A DNA stretch of 64,000 nt from Asparagopsis taxiformis (Eukaryota; Rhodophyta; Florideophyceae; Bonnemaisoniales; Bonnemaisoniaceae): positions 62,001-126,000 of the forward strand of contig JALQPE010002358.1 in NCBI GenBank assembly GCA_030407315.1, in the 5' to 3' direction. Made by a program: the position numbers and the translations under genes. Below the pieces are notes generated by a model. The model searched no databases. It saw only the letters and a program-made list of their open reading frames with translations, and had not been told where the DNA came from. This document shows, piece after piece, positions 61,118 through 64,000 of this stretch. The stretch's first letter is position 1. Each line of letters begins with the position of its first letter.

Positions 61118-64000
61118 ATGAGCCTACGTCCCCGCCGAGGGGAAGCTTCTTCCAGCGCACGTCAACTAGTCATTCCTGCGATGTCACGCTCCGTTGCTTC
61201 TTCGTTGTCGAATTACGTTTTCAGGATGATCAAGTTGCCTATTCTGGACATATACGTCCCCGATGAAACATCCCGGGAAGTTGACGACTCTCATGTTGAC
61301 TTGTTGTTCCGCAAGATGGTTATGGAAGGCTTCCAGACCTCTGCGGTGGGATGTATCACTGTTGTTTCCTTACCCTACCAATCCAGTGGAAGCCGCTATT
61401 ACATCGTGGACGGACTCCATCGTCGCCGTGCTCTTTTACGATGCAAAGAAAAAGGGGTGGAACGTTTGGCGTCTGTGGTTGACAATATCCCAGTACAAGA
61501 AGCTCAAAGACCTGACGGAGAAAAGATGACAATGGAGGACATGCTGTACCTCAGTCAGCGTTTGAATGAACTCGTCCACACGGTGTTACCGACCACAGTT
61601 CGAGATCGTATCCACGCGATCATTAGCATTTATAACTGCAATGTTAAATATGCCCGACCCGGTGAAAGAACTGTCGCCGATATGCCTGCATCACAGGTTG
61701 CGAACTGGTTCTTCCAGCGCCACTTCAGCGGTATTCTGAAGAAGAGCACGGTATCTTCTATAGTGAATGTGGCGTTGAACATGAGGCGTTCACCCCGCAC
61801 ATACGCTGCGTACAAGGCTTCCTCAGGAAGAAAGGAAAACGAAGTTGGAATCAGTCTTTTAATTCTCAAGGACACTGCTTTTACAAGGGCGGAGGATCGT
61901 GCCAGTGAGCTAATGGTCAAGTGCATTCACTACTGCAATGTCCAACTGCTTCCCACCTTCGGTCGTGTCCCGTCTTTCGACCTTCGGACGTACTTGACCT
62001 ACATTCAACAATATTACGAAGTCATTCGTGAGATGGCACGTGCCAGTAACCTGTCGACCGAAGACATCGCTGACCTCGAAGACTTGGAATCAGACGGAAC
62101 GGATATGATACCAACGTGGAAATCCGTCTACAAACGTATGATTCAATACGAGGAAGAGCCCGTGCCGAGGAAACCCGAAAACCAGGAGGCACGGCTGGAG
62201 AGTTTTCGATCCGTTCTTCGAGACTGCTTTGGAATTCAGTCCACTCGCCAGGTTTCATCCGAATCACACGGCCCGGATGAAGAAGAAGACGGCAATGGAG
62301 AAAACAAGGGGGTTCAAGACAAGCGCCAAGGTGGCGAACCAGTCACTCAAGCTATTATGCAAGCTTCGCAGTCGACTGGTGCTGCTCAACCAGCGACGAA
62401 GACTACGGGTGCTTCGAGACATGAACGTCGTTTAACCCAATTCGAAGACGTTATCATGGAACCTCTCCCAATCCCCATCTCTTCTGATGACGTCGTTATC
62501 GACGAGACCGTCGAGGAACTACCGTCCACTCCCGCATCAAAACAGGTGATACCCGAAACCAGCGCTGGGTCGGATGACGACATGGAGATTTCCAAGGATG
62601 CACCTGAGGAGGATGCACCTGAAAAGGATGCAGATTCTCCATATCCCGAGCAACTGGGCTCCGAGGACGAGAACCGTTCTGAACCACCCGACGCGCATTC
62701 CACTCCCTCTTCACGGAATGAAATTGGTGCGGATGGTGCGGAAGATGGCACAGAAGTTCAGAAAGCTCCGGATTCAGCGTCGAAGGGAGCAAGTAAGACT
62801 GTATCTAACATCACAGTCAGCCGCATACCGCGTGACAGTACTACTCCACGCCCGTTTCCATGCTCTTTGGGAGATTACTGCGCTTTTCCTGGAAGTGCCG
62901 CTGTTCATAACTGCACCGCTTGCGGAATTAATCCGGTTCACAATCTATGTGACTATGCGCGAGTGCATTATCTCATCCCAAGGAAGTACCTCGCTGCAGG
63001 GGAGCGTGATATGGTCTTCGTTTGTTCCAGGAAATGTTACGATGGTGGGAAAGATGGTGACCCACCATCCTGGAAGCCGCCAGCGGGAGTAACGGAACAG
63101 GAAGCCTGGGAAGGGGATGACTTCAACCCATATGCGAAGGCCAGTTCCAGTACTGATTAGGTGGAAAAACCTCAACAGCCCTCTGAACCCGCTCCTCAAC
63201 AGACGGGGGCGAAGAGGAAATTTCCTTCTTCTCCAGGAGCTCCACCCGCGAAGCGGCGAGCTATATCATCCCCCCAATCTCTCTCTTTCCCTTCCCGTCT
63301 TACTCGTTCAAAGGCTAGATCTGCTGCTATTGCTGAGCACATCGCGTCACTTGATTCCCCATCTACTCCTTCGGTTACTCCTCGGTCTGCCTCTGGAACA
63401 AAGAAGACGAAGAAAGCAGCAATTGCTTTAAAGCAAGTCAAGCAAGGTAATGATGAGGGAGGAAGCATGGACGGCAATGAAGACTCCGGAGAAGAAAAAG
63501 AAGACGAGGATCAAATCACTCCTACGAGGTTGCAATCCAAAGGTTTCAAAGTACATCGGTACGAGGATCAGCAACCTGAGCCCCCATCATTTTTCACCAG
63601 TCATACTTCTGTAGAGGAGGCTGCTTCAATGGTGCGTTCCATTTCCAGTTTGCTGCATCCGGAACACCGCTCGGGATTTCATGTAACGGAGGGTGAGGTG
63701 GAAGAGTTTCAGCAGGATATAGAGTCCGTGGCAGGGGATACAAGTTCTTCAAGATTGGTTTACTTAGAGCGTGCCAGGGCCCGATTGGACTCTCTTGGTT
63801 ATGTCGTCCTTGACGGCATCCTACAACCATCCGAGCTCAGCTCTACTATCCACAAACTCCTCGACTCGTTTTGTAACATGTTCGTAGATGGGCAGGATGG
63901 TGCTTGGGGGCCCATTCTGAATTCGGGTTCTTCCGACCAGGATGCGCGTGGTGGCCCGGATGAACAAAGGTTCATGACCCCATGCAAGGCTGTAGTGGAA
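61118..64000 (+). pseudogene. A3: ParB-like / oxygenase-domain gene (family A), in-frame TAG, runs off the window
   Basis: ATG 61118 (CCAACCATGAG). ParB/sulfiredoxin-like domain: KLPILDIYVPD, DLLFRKMVMEGFQ and YIVDGLHRRRALLR (DGLHR 98-102). A helical region, an acidic Ser/Glu/Pro-rich linker and a Cys/His cluster follow (CSLGDYCAFPG, CTACGINPVHNLC, CSRKC), probably a zinc-binding domain absent from A1. TAG lies at 63158-63160, but the same frame stays open for the remaining 840 bp (PGAPPAKRRAI, then a Ser/Glu-rich part) and enters LDSLGYVVLDGILQPSELSS, which matches the start of the oxygenase-domain region in A1 (LLGAHVLSGIF) and B1 (LVGFTILDGIF). The catalytic His/Asp would lie beyond 64000. 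TAG may be a lesion, a readthrough site or the border between two genes. Confidence 0.65.

Noticed and set aside
28250..64000. Bacterial contamination or a prophage, because of ParB-like and methyltransferase domains
   Set aside because: SET and Tudor-like domains, copia LTR insertions inside these genes, AT-rich eukaryote-like spacers and no operon structure or Shine-Dalgarno sites argue for nuclear DNA.

Overview
Nuclear DNA of a eukaryote, dense in transposable elements. The evidence is Ty1/copia and Ty3/gypsy LTR retrotransposons, GT-AG introns with good consensus sites, a gene for the eukaryotic ribosome-biogenesis factor RRP5, SET, Tudor/Agenet-like and chromodomain proteins, and no bacterial operon structure. 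A red alga would fit (few short introns, compact genes, many LTR elements), but nothing here proves it and I hold that only weakly.

Layout, left part (1-28 kb). 1-2.5 kb is GC-rich and holds an Ala/Pro/Ser-rich gag-like ORF on the minus strand. 2.5-3.9 kb is a transposase-like gene that appears truncated. 4072-10485 is a complete copia element with two 488-bp LTRs, a copia-type half-tRNA primer site and a long leader carrying a spliced two-zinc-finger ORF; its gag-pol has one frameshift. 10486 to about 16.2 kb is a chromovirus-type gypsy element whose 5' end is missing; it carries an insert between protease and reverse transcriptase and a frameshift before its chromodomain. 16.48-24.6 kb is a decayed RRP5 gene split by a young gypsy element (17792-23792, LTRs identical by eye, 5-bp target duplication). 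24.6-27.2 kb is a decayed Sel1-repeat gene. 27.3-28.2 kb is a cluster of GGCAGTA motifs with a solo copia LTR inside.

Right part (28-64 kb). This is the most interesting region. Four protein families recur in two or three copies each, interleaved on both strands. X is a coiled-coil family of unknown function (28.5, 50.0 and 54.6 kb). Y has an N-terminal Tudor/Agenet-like domain (30.5 and 52.4 kb). D fuses a ParB/sulfiredoxin-like domain, a beta-class DNA amino-methyltransferase and a SET domain (32.7 and 56.4 kb). A fuses a ParB-like domain to a C-terminal 2-oxoglutarate/Fe(II) oxygenase-like domain (37.3, 41.0 and 61.1 kb). A decayed Plavaka/CMC/KDZ-like transposase gene lies among them at 46.9 kb. 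Most spacers between these genes carry long palindromes, and several share a 19-bp core of the form AATAATACC-S-GGTATTATT.

Interpretation. The repeated set combines a putative DNA methyltransferase, a histone-type methyltransferase domain, a putative oxidative eraser, a chromatin reader-like protein and a coiled-coil partner. It looks like a self-contained chromatin-modification cassette, probably cargo or core genes of a large mobile element, now partly eroded: solo LTRs split one D and one A gene, and single in-frame stops or frameshifts interrupt other copies. The best preserved copies are X1, Y1, A1, Y2 and X3, plus D1 if its solo LTR is ignored. Functions are inferred from motifs only; no database search was possible.
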